Shown here: piece by piece, positions 13,001-25,020 of the stretch
Position numbering within the stretch: position 1 is the stretch's first letter
How the letters are laid out: the number at the start of each line of letters is the position of its first letter
Assembly (NCBI GenBank): GCA_034509925.1
Contig: CM067537.1
Location: forward strand, 9,504,001 to 9,568,000
From: Hirudinaria manillensis
Lineage: Eukaryota; Annelida; Clitellata; Hirudinida; Hirudinidae
Direction: 5' to 3'
DNA length: 64,000 nucleotides
The notes under the pieces: generated by a model
Database searches by the model: none
Seen by the model: only the letters and a program-made list of their open reading frames with translations
Told to the model about the DNA's origin: nothing
Position numbers and translations under genes: made by a program

Positions 13001-16000
13001 GAAGAACTCGCGGACGTTAAAGTTCCCGGCGGAAGGTCGCTATGGCAACTCCTGGCCAAAAAGATGTCCGCGTCCGAGGACTTGAACGCGATCCGTCTTT
13101 ACCACAAGAACACCATCGAAGGTTATCAAGTGCACAGGCGGTGGTCCAAAGAAACCTCGGACGACCTCTTCTGGGATCTCTTCGGCTGTCGACGGGGGAC
13201 GTTTCGAAGGATGGAATTGGAATCCTCTGGCAGCGGTTCCGAGGCGAGATAGAGACGTTTGCGGCGTTCCTCTTTTAGGCGGTCGTTTATAAAAACTTTG
13301 CTTTGCAGTTATTTTTCAAAGACGTCGAAGAAGACGACGACGCACGAGGGAGGACAGAAGACGAGGAAGTCGACGATCTGAACTTCATTTACTCGAGTCA
13401 TCAGGTGAATGCAGTCAAGTCGACGTCGTGCGGTTTTAATTTTGCAGGTTTAATTCGCAAACGTATCGCGTTCACGTCGACCTTTCCGTTTTAATAGGAC
13501 GGCATCGGTCGTCCGCACGACCTGATCTCTCCGCGAATCTGTTCTTGCTCGGACGAATCTCTTTTCGTCGACGACGAAACTTCCGAAGAGGACGAGGAGG
13601 AAACGTCTAAAAGCAAGCGAAACGAGGTAACGACGAGGAATCGTCCGAATGCCGACGATCCGTAACGACCGCGTTCGGTTCGCGATTTTAACTTCCGATT
13701 ATGTAAGCGATCGCGTTGCATGTCGAAACAGATTCGATGTTACGCCATGACGGTCGTCGACAGACAATTGAAAAGTTCGGAAAAGTTTTCGGTGAGTCGA
13801 TCGGAATCAACGAACGCGTCGCCGGCGATGCGGGTTTCAAGAAATCCGCTTACGTACGTTTTGTTTCCTTTCGAACGACAGACGAACGCCAGGCCTTCTC
13901 GCTTCCCGACCGACAAACTCTTCGGAACGGGTCGGGACGACGTCCGTCGCGACGACCCCTCGTCGAGCGTTCGGACGGACGACCTTTTGACGTACGAAGT
14001 CGACTACCTGGAACCGGAGGTTTGTTAGTTTGTTGCGGGCAGGGTGCACAAAGCAAGAGATCAATTAGACTATTATTTGTTTATTAAAAACAAAATAGAT
14101 ATTGCCATTGAAAATGAATGGTTTTTGATTGCAGTGCTTCATTTCTGACCTGACGGGAGAAAAGATGCCGGTACGATTTCTCGTCGTCATAATAATTTAT
14201 AACAAACCGGTCCGTTTAATAATTTTAGAATGTTTGGCTTATTCATAATTTTTGAACGACAGATTTGGACTCCTCCGAATCCTCCCCAGGATGATGATGT
14301 CTTTGTAGATGGAAATGCATTGCTGCTTTATGAGTTGATCCCAATGTCTGAGACTCAGTTACCAAGTCTTTACATAAGGAAGGGTAACAAAAGATCCAAA
14401 ATGGATGATCCAGGTTCTGATGATAACATGATATTATGACGTCTATAATATGTTTTGCCATCTACTCGTGGATATTTTATTTTGGTAAATTTCAATTGCT
14501 CAACTCGTTTCAGCGAGGAGTACGAAGACGCCGGGAAGAGATGCAAAACATGATTCGTCGTCGCTCGGCTCGCCGAGGCCGAGGTCGCTATTTGAAAGGC
14601 CGACTGCTATTAGCCAGCAAAATACTATCCATCTATCTACGGCCAACTCCTTTGCTTACGGATTCCAAATCGATCGAGACGGAAGACTCATCAACAAGGC
14701 CGGAGTTCCGGTCGGACAGCCTTACGCGAGATCTCCGACCGTCGCCGTTTCGGGTCCCAGACCGAACCCAGAAACTCAGGGAGATCAAGTCGATTGGCTA
14801 GTCCACGAGGAATGGGCTCTCTTGCAGGTCTGATGGCCATTTTGGTTTATGTTATCAACTAGTCATATTATTAGAATTTATGCAACACATATGCAACATT
14901 TAGAGCTTATGTAGAAATTCCAATGTTTCCAAAAGTTCAACAATTGCCCGATTATTCGAATACTGCTCCTCCCTGAGGAAATTGAGATGTGATTCACCCC
15001 AGTGTAGAGAAACACAGCTTATTGAAGCTAATACATAATGACTATCATAACTCTAACATACAATGTAAACAGTAATGTATTGTTACAATTATCATACCAT
15101 TTTTTAGGCTTACCAAATGACTTGCCAAGATGGTAGCCCTTTTCATGAGCCCTCGAACCAACCCCCACTGCAATCAAGACTTCCAAACTGGGAACTCATT
15201 GCTTGCATCGTTAATGGATTTAGTCGTGTGTTTAGGTAGGCAACGACGTCATCGTCGACAAGATTTTTCGTTAAACATCTATTTTTACCAGGTCTGCCAG
15301 GCAGTGCCGACTGAGATACGAGAACGTCGTCCTGCCCAGAGAGGAGGGGAGATCACACCTTGACAACGGTCAGAGGAAGTTCAAGAAAACATCTAAAGGT
15401 CTCTATAAGGTCAGTTTCATATGTTTGAGAGCCATTGAAATGCGGGGCATTTATTAATATTACATTTGGAATTATGCTTAGAATTTTAAAATAAATTTGA
15501 AATTTGCATGATTTCATTTCGACCGACTTAAGGCTTTACTTAACGAACCGATTCGAATCACGTCGGCAGACTAAATCCGGTCGTCAGCAAAAGACTATCC
15601 AAATGTACAGCCAAGACAACAATCGCTCTCTCGTAACTCACCTGTCTCTTCGCTTCGATCTGCTAAAAAACTTCCTGGGAAAGAAGCACCTGCGCAAAGT
15701 CGCCGGGACCGCGACTCAAGTCGGCAAAACGAACGTTCGTAGGCGACGGTCGGTCGTGGAACGAAGCGACAGAGTTTTGACCGTCATTTTTCTTTTCAGC
15801 ACGTCGCGTTCATGCTGGAGCACAACGTCGCTTACGATCGGCCTCTTTCTCCGGTCGCCATTGCAGAGATGAAGCTGGAGAGGACCAACAAGGAAAAAGA
15901 AAAAAGAGCCGTCGCGGCTCCCGAGAGGGTCCAACAGACTCCTCCCGCCGCGGCTCCTTCGAGCAATTCCGTCAATTCGGTTCTTAATGCTCAGCAAGTG

Positions 16001-19000
16001 AGCGTTCAGTCAGAATGCCAGTTAACAGTAGTAATTTAATCTTTAACATTTGCTTCAAATTAATTTATTCTGACACATGTATCGGCTATTAATATTTGAC
16101 CTCGTCAAGATTTTTTCCAATGAGTAATAATAGAATTCAAAATATTTTGAAAAATACGACTAACGTCACGTTTCGGCAACAGACTCAGCAGCCGGCGGCA
16201 GATTCCGCCCCGGCATCCGCCGCTCCCGTTTCGACCTCCCTGACCCTGCCTTTGGGACACGTGTCTTTTGTTCTGCCCAACTCGCAGCTCAGAATGGCAG
16301 TCGTAAGTAATTTAGGCAATGTTTGTTTAGAATAGTTTCAAATCTGATAGTTGGCTTTTCATTTGCTTGAAAATTTGAATAATTAAATTAAAAAATAATT
16401 TAATTAAATTAAAAATAATTTAATTAGAAGAACCACCTTGCAGAATTTGTTTGAGTTTGTTTACGTAGGCTTCGTGACGTTCTACTGTTAAAAGATTAAT
16501 AATTATTTGTAGCCTGGTGTAGCAAGCAACCAGCAACAACAGCAAGTGATACTTCAAGCTCAACAACAGATGGCCATTGTTGCCAGTGCTGCATCCAATT
16601 CGATGTTGGGAGTGAGTAATGCAGATACGTCGTGGCGTCTTTGCCTCGATGAAACCACGTCGTCTGTTATTTCTTTACTAGTCAATCGTTTAATTAAATA
16701 TCTCAGAAAGTTCCATTGGTCGGCGGAGCGAGTAATTCCATAACGGCCGTCAGAAACTTGACCAATCTCGGTTTCGTGGTCAACCAATCGGCCGCGGCCA
16801 ACCAACAGAGCACCGCCTTCGTGACCGTGTCCAAGGCTCAAGGAACGGTCGTCAGTACCGCCGGACTCGTGGTAATTCGTTCGTGAATCGACGACGACGT
16901 CCATTCGAGCCGTTCCGATCGAATCGCGTGATCTTTTTAATGCAATGGTTTTTTTTTACGAACAGACGAGTCTAAGTCCGGCCACCATCAAGGCCATAAG
17001 GAACATCAATCCGGTAGCGGTCGGTCAATTGGCCAACGGCATCAACGTCGGGCAGAGTAAAGCCGTGCCTTCTGCGGCCGCGGTCGCTTTTCCGACAGGT
17101 AGTTGCCTCGGTCCTCCTTCTATCGTCGCGACCCATCGTCGTTTTTTATCGTCGACTTTTTATTAATCTGCAAGCCAGACACAAAAATAACTTTTATTGC
17201 TACGAGGACTACGAAATTGCTAGTAGTTTGCATTTTATTTCATTTCGTGGTTAACATTTTCAATACTCACTTTCAAAGGCATCATCCAGAACAATAGGAT
17301 CTCTTTCAGAGGTCCTGGGACCGTACAACTCAATCATAGGCTGACCCAAAAGCCGGTCACCTCTCAGCAACAGGTGTTCGATGCGACGTTAACCTTTTGA
17401 AACCAGTAGCGATTTATAGCTTTTTGTAATGCGGTCGCTTTTATGCGATTTTTATTTTCAATAATTTATGTTAATTTTTAATTTCTATTTTTGTATTATA
17501 ATCGTCGCCGGTTTATTTATTCGGTCGTTTTTAAGTGCATTGTTCGTCGTCGCCTTTCAGGTAACCCTGACCGCGGGTGCCAACTTGTCCGGCATTCAGA
17601 AGCTCGGCTCGGTCGGAGTCGTTCCTACGACACAAACTTTTCACGTGAAGGTGATTAAGTCGAACGAATTAATTCAATTAAGTCAATTCGAAACTATGGG
17701 AATATTTCAAGGATAAATAACAAAAGTTCTGGAAGAATCGGGTGCGTTAATTTATTTTCTAAATCCATTTTCCGTAGAATCCCCAAGTGCTGCTAAAATC
17801 TAAACGCCCGACGGGAACCCCGCAGCAGCAGTCGTCCGGAGCGACCGTCGTCGGTCGACTGGCTGCCGTGACGTCGAATCAGGGACCTTCTCTTCAATTC
17901 CAGCATCTTCATATTCAATCAAAGACTCCTGTGAGTGAAGGGGAATTAACCATTAATTAATACGTATGTCGTGTAAATAATACCCGTAAATGCTTATGCA
18001 CGGTCGTATTATTAATCGATAGTGTTACTTTATCGCAATAAAATGAATAATTAAATAATAAAATGCAAGTTTTGTATTTCCTCTCAATAGCATGATTAAT
18101 ACTAAAAGTAATATATTATTATTATATTTAATTTAATAATTAGTGGCTAGCAAAGCCTAGAGGAATCCTTTGATGTATAGGAAATGTCTAATATTTTAAA
18201 TGCTTTGAATTCAATTATGTCCTGACATTAGCTGCTGGAAGTGATGCAACAGCAACAACTTCAAAGTTCTTCCGCACAGCAAAACCTCCCGACCAACTTC
18301 ACGTCCGCTCCCGCGAGCGGCATGAACGTCACCACTCTCATAAAGAGCGTGTCTGCAAATTCTAACCTCGGTCGGTCGAATCTCTTTTTTGATAAACGTC
18401 GACGATTTATCGTCGGAACCGTAGCCGACTTGCAACGCATGCAACTTCGCGACGAGGCTCGTCTTTTCTGCGCGATTACTCATGCATAGATCGTCTGCTT
18501 TACAGGCAAGGTCGTCGCCCCGACTCAGACCGCCATCAGACAATCCCAAGTAGCCAAGAGACCCACGGTGACTGCCATTAACATCCCGGGGCAGGGAAAC
18601 CGCACTGCTCTTCTAGGTGAGGACGGAACTTTCATCTAATTCGGTTTTTTTTTGAAAAACGTGTACGTGCGTGTATGTCTCGACGTGGATGTCGATGTGC
18701 GTGTTTGCGAGCTCGTTCGTATAGGCGTAGACATTTATTTACCTATCTGAATTTTTCCTCAAACGGCAATAATTAATTTCTTCTTTTATGATACAATTTA
18801 GCAGTAAATAAATTCTATTACATTTAAATCCCCATAAAATATTCATTTAACGTCGGGCAGGTTTAGGGTTAGGTATTAATTTTAAGACTCGTTAGTTTCT
18901 AACGACTCGTTACGAAAGTAGTTCTAGATTGATCACGATACGTGTTCATTCGATCAAATAATCCCTAACCCGAATGATTCCTAAGGAATACAACAAGTAA

Positions 19001-19728
19001 CGAAAGGGACCGGATCTTCTCAAGTCATCTACCAGCAACCGAAGCTGGTCCTCCAGCCACAAGTTAAGCAGCAACCGGGGGTTCAATTTCCACAAGGGGC
19101 GGCCATTCTGGCCATGACCCCTCGCGTTTCCATCAACGCCGTCGGACTGGGCTCGAACATCGTCACCGGTTAGGAGCGTTTTAACTGTACTGGCTTTCTA
19201 GAAAGAGGTTTCTACAGATATTGGTCTGGTAGGAGGGATGCAGCATTGCAGATCTGCCAATGAATATGTTTAATTAATTAAAGCTTAAGGTGAACTATAA
19301 ATAGGGCACCAATAAGTCAACTTTTTCCAATAACTAGAAATTATATGCAAAGTAATTAAGTAAGCTGAGATTAAGTTTGCCTAATGAGGAAAAAATCAAT
19401 CATCTTTTTTATAGAACGTGGTATTAGAGTTAAATCGATCTTAGGATCGAGTTTTCGTGTCAACGTAAAATAATATGCGACTCGTTTGTCAGGAAACGGC
19501 ATGGCGATACCCATCAACCAGACGTGTCTGGCTCAGAGCGTCGTGGGCTCGGGGCAACCGGTCAGGGTGGCCAAGCAGATGATCAACGTCCCCAAGGTGG
19601 CTCCGTCCGTCCAGCACGTAACGGTTCGTCCGTCCGCACAGCAACAACCGTCGCCCTCGACGACGGTTTCCTCGGCGACGCCGTGCGTTTCGAACGTCCG
19701 TCCTCAGAATCCAACTTCGTCTTCTTGA
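3041..19728 (+). CDS. EP400: EP400/p400-type chromatin remodeller (SWR1/NuA4 family), complete
   Basis: EP400 is the Snf2-family scaffold/ATPase subunit of the TIP60 complex, which exchanges H2A.Z and acetylates nucleosomes. About 46 exons join in phase to about 2546 aa (human is roughly 3100). Exons: 3041-3152, 3378-3514, 4082-4200, 4341-4568, 4782-4986, 5289-5403, 5687-5785, 6966-7161, 7258-7438, 7512-7697, 7759-7893, 8424-8546, 8612-8684, 8745-8981, 9227-9312, 9423-9764, 9905-10009, 10127-10522, 10912-11057, 11214-11400, 11500-12056, 12156-12337, 12482-12633, 12845-13129, 13309-13404, 13498-13626, 13732-13791, 13882-14019, 14135-14170, 14263-14413, 14514-14827, 15108-15235, 15292-15409, 15570-15734, 15800-15997, 16183-16302, 16513-16611, 16707-16871, 16966-17098, 17279-17373, 17561-17650, 17778-17930, 18232-18370, 18506-18616, 18986-19168, 19493-19728. 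Identity rests on the HSA motif EMEWMAVDFAQERRWK, on IWTPPNPPQDDDVFVDG, DWLVHEEWALLQ and RQCRLRYENVVLPREEG, and on the Q-rich tail. The ends of exons 6 and 24 are the weakest calls. Confidence 0.93.
4341..4986 (+). other. EP400: EP400 N-terminal acidic run and conserved helical block
   Basis: Exon 4 ends with an uninterrupted Glu/Asp run (six Glu, seven Asp; GAA/GAC repeats near 4503-4541). Exon 5 encodes a conserved N-terminal block of EP400 (LLEEQMQNIVKNF ... ELHHLENDGDILDY ... HLDDYL). In human EP400 the order is reversed: the helical block comes first and the acidic run after it. A rearranged or independently expanded acidic run is therefore likely. Confidence 0.6.
7512..7893 (+). other. 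EP400: EP400 HSA domain
   Basis: Residues about 465-571 over two exons. The first carries ELRKQGTWSPNRLPK and then SHWDVLLKEMEWMAVDFAQE, close to the same stretch of human EP400. The second gives IARSVVESEAVAERNSRR and ends EEFWIASRE. HSA domains bind actin and actin-related proteins (BAF53a/Arp4 in this complex). The 61-base intron between them keeps the spacing of the human domain without gap, which supports the splice choice. Confidence 0.92.
9423..13129 (+). other. EP400: EP400 Snf2-type ATPase region with degenerate motifs
   Basis: Residues about 745-1528. The N-lobe is recognisable from LRPYQ, the spacing of WGCHLIVI, and FKWRTLVLDK. The nucleotide-binding sequences have changed: motif I reads DPGLGTKLS where the family has GLGKT, and motif II reads LVLDKVSD where the family has DE followed by AH/AQ/MQ. 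A long, low-complexity-bearing region separates the lobes. The C-lobe start is clear (GKLSSLSVLLEKRTSEGRFVILS), but the motif V and VI positions (SAWDFLMYVL, LWQLLAKKMSAS) keep none of the usual Gly/Arg residues. I infer a catalytically dead pseudo-ATPase acting as a scaffold. Confidence 0.8.
10018..10065. repeat. AAT/CAT microsatellite in EP400 intron 17
   Basis: About fourteen AAT units followed by four CAT units lie directly inside the donor side of the intron that splits the Walker B-equivalent motif. Confidence 0.95.
14514..15734 (+). other. EP400: EP400 SANT/Myb-like region and following conserved block
   Basis: Exons 31-34, residues about 1733-1973. DWLVHEEWALLQ, PNWELIACIVNGFSRVFR and RSARQCRLRYENVVLPREEG follow the SANT region of EP400. 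Next comes the conserved block TIQMYSQDNNRSLVTHLSLR plus FDLLKNFLGKKHLRK. In human EP400 this region contacts TIP60 complex partners. Confidence 0.88.
15800..19728 (+). other. EP400: EP400 C-terminal Q/A/V/T-rich tail
   Basis: Exons 35-46, residues about 1974-2546. The tail opens with the conserved LEHNVAYDRPLSPVAIAEM block. It continues as glutamine, alanine, valine and threonine-rich low-complexity sequence (for example NQQQQQVILQAQQQMAIVAS), ending SVQHVTVRPSAQQQPSPSTT and then RPQNPTSSS. It resembles the human tail in composition rather than residue by residue. Confidence 0.85.
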
Positions 19729-20855
19729 ACGACCGACTGAAGCGCGAACGACGGCGACACAGCTTTTTGTTTTGTTATACAAAATGGAGCCTGAAAATGA
19801 TGCATTGATCGATCGATTGATTGAGTAAATGCATTGATTAGTTAATTTACATTGATTGAAATACATTGGATTGCTTTAACTCTGTGCTGGATTTTTAATT
19901 AAATTTTGGCTTGAAGTACTTGATTTTGTCCTTCCAATTAAAATATTAAGAATGTGGTTAAAGTGCTGTTTATGAACACATTAATGTATGCTAATGAGTT
20001 TTAAAGTATTTGATTCTCTGTGTTTGGTAATGAGATGCTCAATTAATAGCTCTTGTTGTGATGGGAGGTGATAAGTTATCAGTTGTCCAATCTTCTAGTG
20101 TTATTTGTATCAGAGAACCTGAGGATAATGATAATGGTGATTGATTTGATCCCGTGTTGTCGGTTCGTTGTGCGTATGCGTGCCCGACTCGAAGTCGAGG
20201 GATGCGGTAAGGCGCTGTAGAAAAATATTTTTTAAACTGGGTATGTGAAATCCATTTTTAGTTTTTTTTTTTCATTTTAATTTCGGTGTTTTCCCAGCAA
20301 CTGAAGTGATGTGTTTGCTGCAATGAGGTGAAAATTATTTATCGGTTGGTGTATAAAATTAACTGCAGCGTTTGGGGGAAGGGTGTTGCATTTTACGTTA
20401 GATGAAGTGGCAGAATTATCGTTCCTATAATTCTTTTATAAGTCATTTGGACGTTAAGGTCCGCATAGTTTGGCTGACGGTTCTGTTTAGAACTCTATCG
20501 ATGCCATTTATCGCAGTAGATTAATAAATTGATACACAAACCTGAATCGTTTTTCTTGAATCTACTTATTTGCACAATATATCATGTATAGCATAAGATG
20601 GTGCAATGATTGCAATCATCATCATCATAAACATGGAAGTCTAAACGTTGATTTGTGATCTTTTGTTTTTAAACAATTTTATCTTCAATAAAAGCACCTT
20701 CATCGTGAAGCATCGTTGCACTCCGAGGATGGGAAGCCATCGGCAAATAACAATCACTAAAGTAATTGATATAAGTACTCGTATAATAACATCAACCTCT
20801 AATCTACAATATTAATCTTATGAATAATTAATTAAGTAATAAAGAATTAACTTCC
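19729..20855. other. Probable EP400 3' UTR and intergenic DNA
   Basis: No open frame of note. AATAAA at 20687-20692 is a candidate EP400 polyadenylation signal, which would make a 3' UTR of about 1 kb. Otherwise AT-rich. Confidence 0.4.
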
Positions 20856-21038
20856 TGAGGTTTTAGGATCGTCTGCTGTTACAAGGTAATGCCACAAGGT
20901 AAAGCAATCAATGCGGAGGAGCAGCTAATGTCTTTAAAAGCTGGTCCTTAAAATTACTCTGCTCCCATGAAAATGAAATTGAATGAAAATGGTTGGTGCC
21001 TCGCAGTCTTAGCGTTTCATAACGGTCCTAAAACCTCA
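20856..21038. repeat. Nested inverted repeat (MITE-like or structured RNA)
   Basis: A perfect 13-base inverted repeat bounds the unit: TGAGGTTTTAGGA at 20856-20868 and its reverse complement at 21026-21038. A second hairpin sits inside: GGAGCAG plus TAAT at 20918-20929 against ATTA plus CTGCTCC at 20953-20965, with a loop of about 23 bases. A small non-autonomous DNA element or a structured non-coding RNA would both fit. No obvious target-site duplication is seen. Confidence 0.5.
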
Positions 21039-21529
21039 AGTATTAATTTTATAAACATTTTCCTATTTAATGATTCCAGGGATTATTATTAATTATGAGT
21101 TTTTATTTTATCTACAAGCAATTTCCTAGCGTTGTTGTGGATATGATTTTTAAGTCATTAAGTTACGTTTTTACCGGAACATTAATCAGCGAAGTTCGCT
21201 GTTGTGAGTCGATGTTATCGGCTAATGTTTGACTTTAATTGTCATATCGCTGAACGGGTTGGCATTGACAATCGAATCTGTATGTAATTCGCCATTGTTT
21301 CATTTCCATTTCCATTGTGAAGCGCCAACGTTGGCCATTCTAAAATGTAGGAATTGACAGCCGATTGGTTCCGCTATCTTTAAAGCTCGGTCGAATCACT
21401 CAATCCAACTTTTGAGCGAATAAAAAGCCGGTTATTCTGCTTATTATTTGTTATATTTAGTTAAGCCAAATTAAAATCAACATTCATCGAAACAACGTAT
21501 TTGTTCACAGAAAAAGAACTGATCATCAT

Positions 21530-21842
21530 TTAATTTCTCGAGAACATTTGGCGTTTTCCGAGTCTATGCCTGGGAATTCTCTTGATTTTGGCGCAGTCCC
21601 TGTTATCAATTCTCGGATCGCTAACAGCTACTGTTCCGTCGAAATCGCGGAATGCAACTGGCTGATAATCATCTTCGAGTTCATATTCTGCACGATTCAA
21701 GCCTGATGGAAAAGAAATATGTTGATCTTGAGACAACTGCTTACAGATAATTGTTCGTTTCAACAACTGAATTGAATCCTTAAAACTTACTGAAGGTCAG
21801 GCATATGAGCAGGAAGGAGATGCAAATCACACTTGACTTCAT
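21530..21842 (-). CDS. Small secreted peptide precursor with GKR processing site (putative neuropeptide)
   Basis: Two exons on the minus strand, 21842-21791 and 21702-21530, join in phase to a 74-aa protein. The start MKSSVICISFLLICLTFS is a clear signal peptide. The body is acidic (AEYELEDDY) and ends KIKR-IPRHRL-GKR-QMFSRN. KIKR and GKR are prohormone-convertase sites, and the Gly before KR is the usual amide donor. This predicts a C-terminally amidated IPRHRL, or a longer form if only GKR is cut. The 88-base intron has a GTAAGT donor and a CATCAG acceptor. A pyrimidine-rich acceptor-like tract ends 6 bases before the ATG, so an upstream non-coding exon or a spliced leader is likely. I know no named family with this peptide. 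A secreted non-hormone peptide is the alternative. Confidence 0.6.
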
Positions 21843-24800
21843 TATGAACTGAAATAAAAATAAATAATAAAAAATAATAAATAACATTGAGTGTCAGGCA
21901 TGAAATTCATGGCTAGCAATCATTCACAGCATTCATTGAGAATTCCTGGTCAACTACCAAATTTTTATCGAAGATTCAATAAACGTAGTCGAAAAGAAAT
22001 AGAACGTTATTCGGAAAATCTAGATTGTTTGCGAGATGCCTAAATGTTCCACTCCGACCATAAAGACGGAGTACGAAAGATTTGTCAGCGGTTGGCAGGA
22101 ACATGGACATCTGCGTTACTTGAGCTCTTAAAAGCGGAAAATCTAAACTTTCTATCTCTGCTCTTGCTTTTCGTTGTACATTTGTTTTAATTTAACAATT
22201 CTATTTCATTCGACCAACGAATTATCAAATTGAAATAGAATTTTTGCTCATTTTAAATTTACCTGATGAACCAAAAATGCAATTCCAGAAATATCACTAA
22301 TGAGTTACTCTCATAATAAATAAGAAATCACCCTGACACAACTGCCAAGAGACAAAGTGCTAATCGTTCTTGAATTCCAAAGTACTGTATATGGTCCATA
22401 TATACTGGATATGTAAGTCTGTCAGTTGACAGCTTCAATAAAGGCTCATTGCACGAGTAGGAATGAAAATGTTGCCAAAGATCGCTGGCGACAATGAAAA
22501 GATCAGATAGAAATCGATGGCAATTGATTGAAAGCAATAAGAAGTAATTGAATTTGTAACCATAGCAATCGATGGCTTCATTCGGACGCCCATCCATTAC
22601 ATTCCGGTAACGAACTAATTGGATAATTCCTTTATTACCCAACAATTTATCATTGATGACGTTAAGTTAGATTTACGACTGTATTTTTTTTAGTTTTCCT
22701 TCGTAAAATAAATTCTCCACACAAGTAGCTTATGACTATTGGTGGCTTTGTTTACAAAACTGAGGAAAAAGCACGTGCTATGCTTTTCAAGAGGCGGCCT
22801 CTCGAGCCTTGTTCAGCACTTTTCTCGAAGTCACAATCATCGCTTGCTTTTGGACATCACTTTTCAAGAGCGTACCTTTAACGGGTTTCTGCGATTGGAA
22901 ACGATGTCGTCGAAGGATTTGTTGCAAAGAGTACAATCGTTCTACGCAGGCACAAATGTTGGCCAGTTTTAGTAATTCTTTTGAAATTTTCGATCCGATG
23001 GATATTTGAGGTTTTGGGTTTCAATACAAACTTTTGCTTGTTTGCTCCGTTTCTCTTTTATCCGAGTTTCAAATTTTAATTCTAAACGATGGAAGATTTA
23101 CGGCCGTCCTGGTAAGCATCTTGTGCTGCTATATACTCGTATTGAAGTAGGAGTTGTTAGGCTTACATGTCGGAGGTGTCTCATTACGTGAGGTTCCCTG
23201 GTGATCGCTCCTCACACGCCCTTAATTCTATCTCCATTGGCGCCAACGGAAATGCGTCTGACGATGATAATGATGTTGATGATTAAAATGATTAAGATGA
23301 AAAAATGATATCGATGGCAATGATAACGATATTCGTGAAGATCAGTTATTGCTAATCATCGGTCGTTTAAAATCTATTCTCGTGAACATACATTTCCATC
23401 ACAATCATCACCGTAACCAATCGCATCCATCTACTTAAGTTTACTCAATAAATAAAGCTACTTAACGTGATAAATTGCATCGAAGCAGATAATTTGTCAG
23501 TATTTCTTCATCTTTAGAAAATGAAACTTTTCAAATTTTTTACAAAACGATAAAAAGCCATTCTCAGGTTTCAATTCACAAGAAACTTTGACTGCAATCA
23601 TTAGTTTATAAAAACTGCATTAGTTTATAAACATTTTTATGTTGCTCGATGTTCGATAAGAGAGTTTGCAATTCTTTTTGACATCAATTAATGAAATATC
23701 AGAAAGAACAAAATCGTTCAATAAATTGAAATTAAGAAATTAGAATTGCGTTCAATACCTTCCTGACCAAATCAGATAAAGATACGATTTCTGTCTATGA
23801 AATAATTGCCTGCTATTTTGAGATTAATTACCTATGCAATATATGCCCTAACCCCATTGGAAAAAAAATCAACAAATATGGCTTTGACCACATTGCATCA
23901 GCAATAATCATTAATCTTACTTACTAATATTATTAATGTAATTAATATGATTAAAACTACAACAACTAATAATAATAATAAAACAATAATAATAATAATA
24001 ATCATAGCCATAATGTTAAGTATAATAACTTCCTACTCACCCAACTTGAACCGTTGACGATTCAGACATCCTCTTCCTCCTTATATAGCTTTCCGTCTGG
24101 CAGTTACATCGTAGGTCAGCTGCAGAAGCAACGACCACAATAACAACAACAACAACAACAATAATAATAATAATGATAATAATAATAATAAGAAGAAGAA
24201 GAAGAAGAATTTGATTAATGGTTACGAGCTTCAAGTAAAGGCACCAAGAACAATTTAATTTTGGGGTTTCATTAGCGATGTTTGAAATTTTATAACATTT
24301 CAACATTTGAATATACAACATTTCAAACAATAATTGCTAAGAGTGTAGTAGAGTGTAGTAAGACCTTAAATATATCAGCTTACTATATTATTATTATTAT
24401 TTATATTATTAATTATATAATTATTAATAATATATAATATACTATAATATAACTATAATATATTATATTAATTATAATGTAATAATTATATAATCACATA
24501 ATCATATAATAATAATATAATTATATAATAATAATCATAATTAATCATATTATTATTAATAATTTATAATTGAATTGATAATTTATTTTTGTTTTTGTTG
24601 TTGCTGATGGTGCTGCATTGACTTGAACATTCCATTACTTAGACTTCGTTTGTCGAACACCGTAACGGTGTAGTGAGTTCGGTTGGTGTTATTGTTAATT
24701 AAGATCTCCGGGATTGCTCACTTCACAGCTCGTTCTTTTCCATCTATCCATCCATCCGGCCATCCGTCCATTTATCCATTCGTCCATCCATCCATTTTTC

Positions 24801-25020
24801 CAATCCAATCGTTGTTGCCGACATTCACTCGATCATTCAGCCATTGTTAATCTACCGTTTAGTTTGTGACTCAACATGGATGCTTTACTCTGTTCTCGAA
24901 TATATTTCTATTTCTATTACTAGTGATAATTCAGAATTTCCCTTTCTTGTTGATCGGCATAACAAATCTCTGGGAACACTCATGCTTAGTATAATAATCT
25001 GAAAATCGAAGTACAAACAT
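21843..25020. other. Non-coding stretch rich in simple repeats
   Basis: No supported gene. A 105-codon minus frame at 22328-22645 has no recognisable content and may overlap the 5' region of the peptide gene. AT-rich self-complementary sequence fills about 24380-24580, and CCAT/CCATC-rich sequence lies near 24740-24800. Confidence 0.45.
24139..24210. repeat. Compound microsatellite AAC / AAT / AAG
   Basis: Three adjacent trinucleotide tracts: AAC, then AAT with GAT interruptions, then AAG. Confidence 0.95.

Noticed and set aside
22328..22645. 105-codon minus-strand open frame upstream of the peptide precursor
   Set aside because: No recognisable domain or splice partner and no codon bias; probably a chance frame, perhaps within the 5' region of the peptide gene.
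23232..23300. GAT-rich region as a possible acidic exon
   Set aside because: It contains stops in every frame and no splice consensus; simple repeat only.
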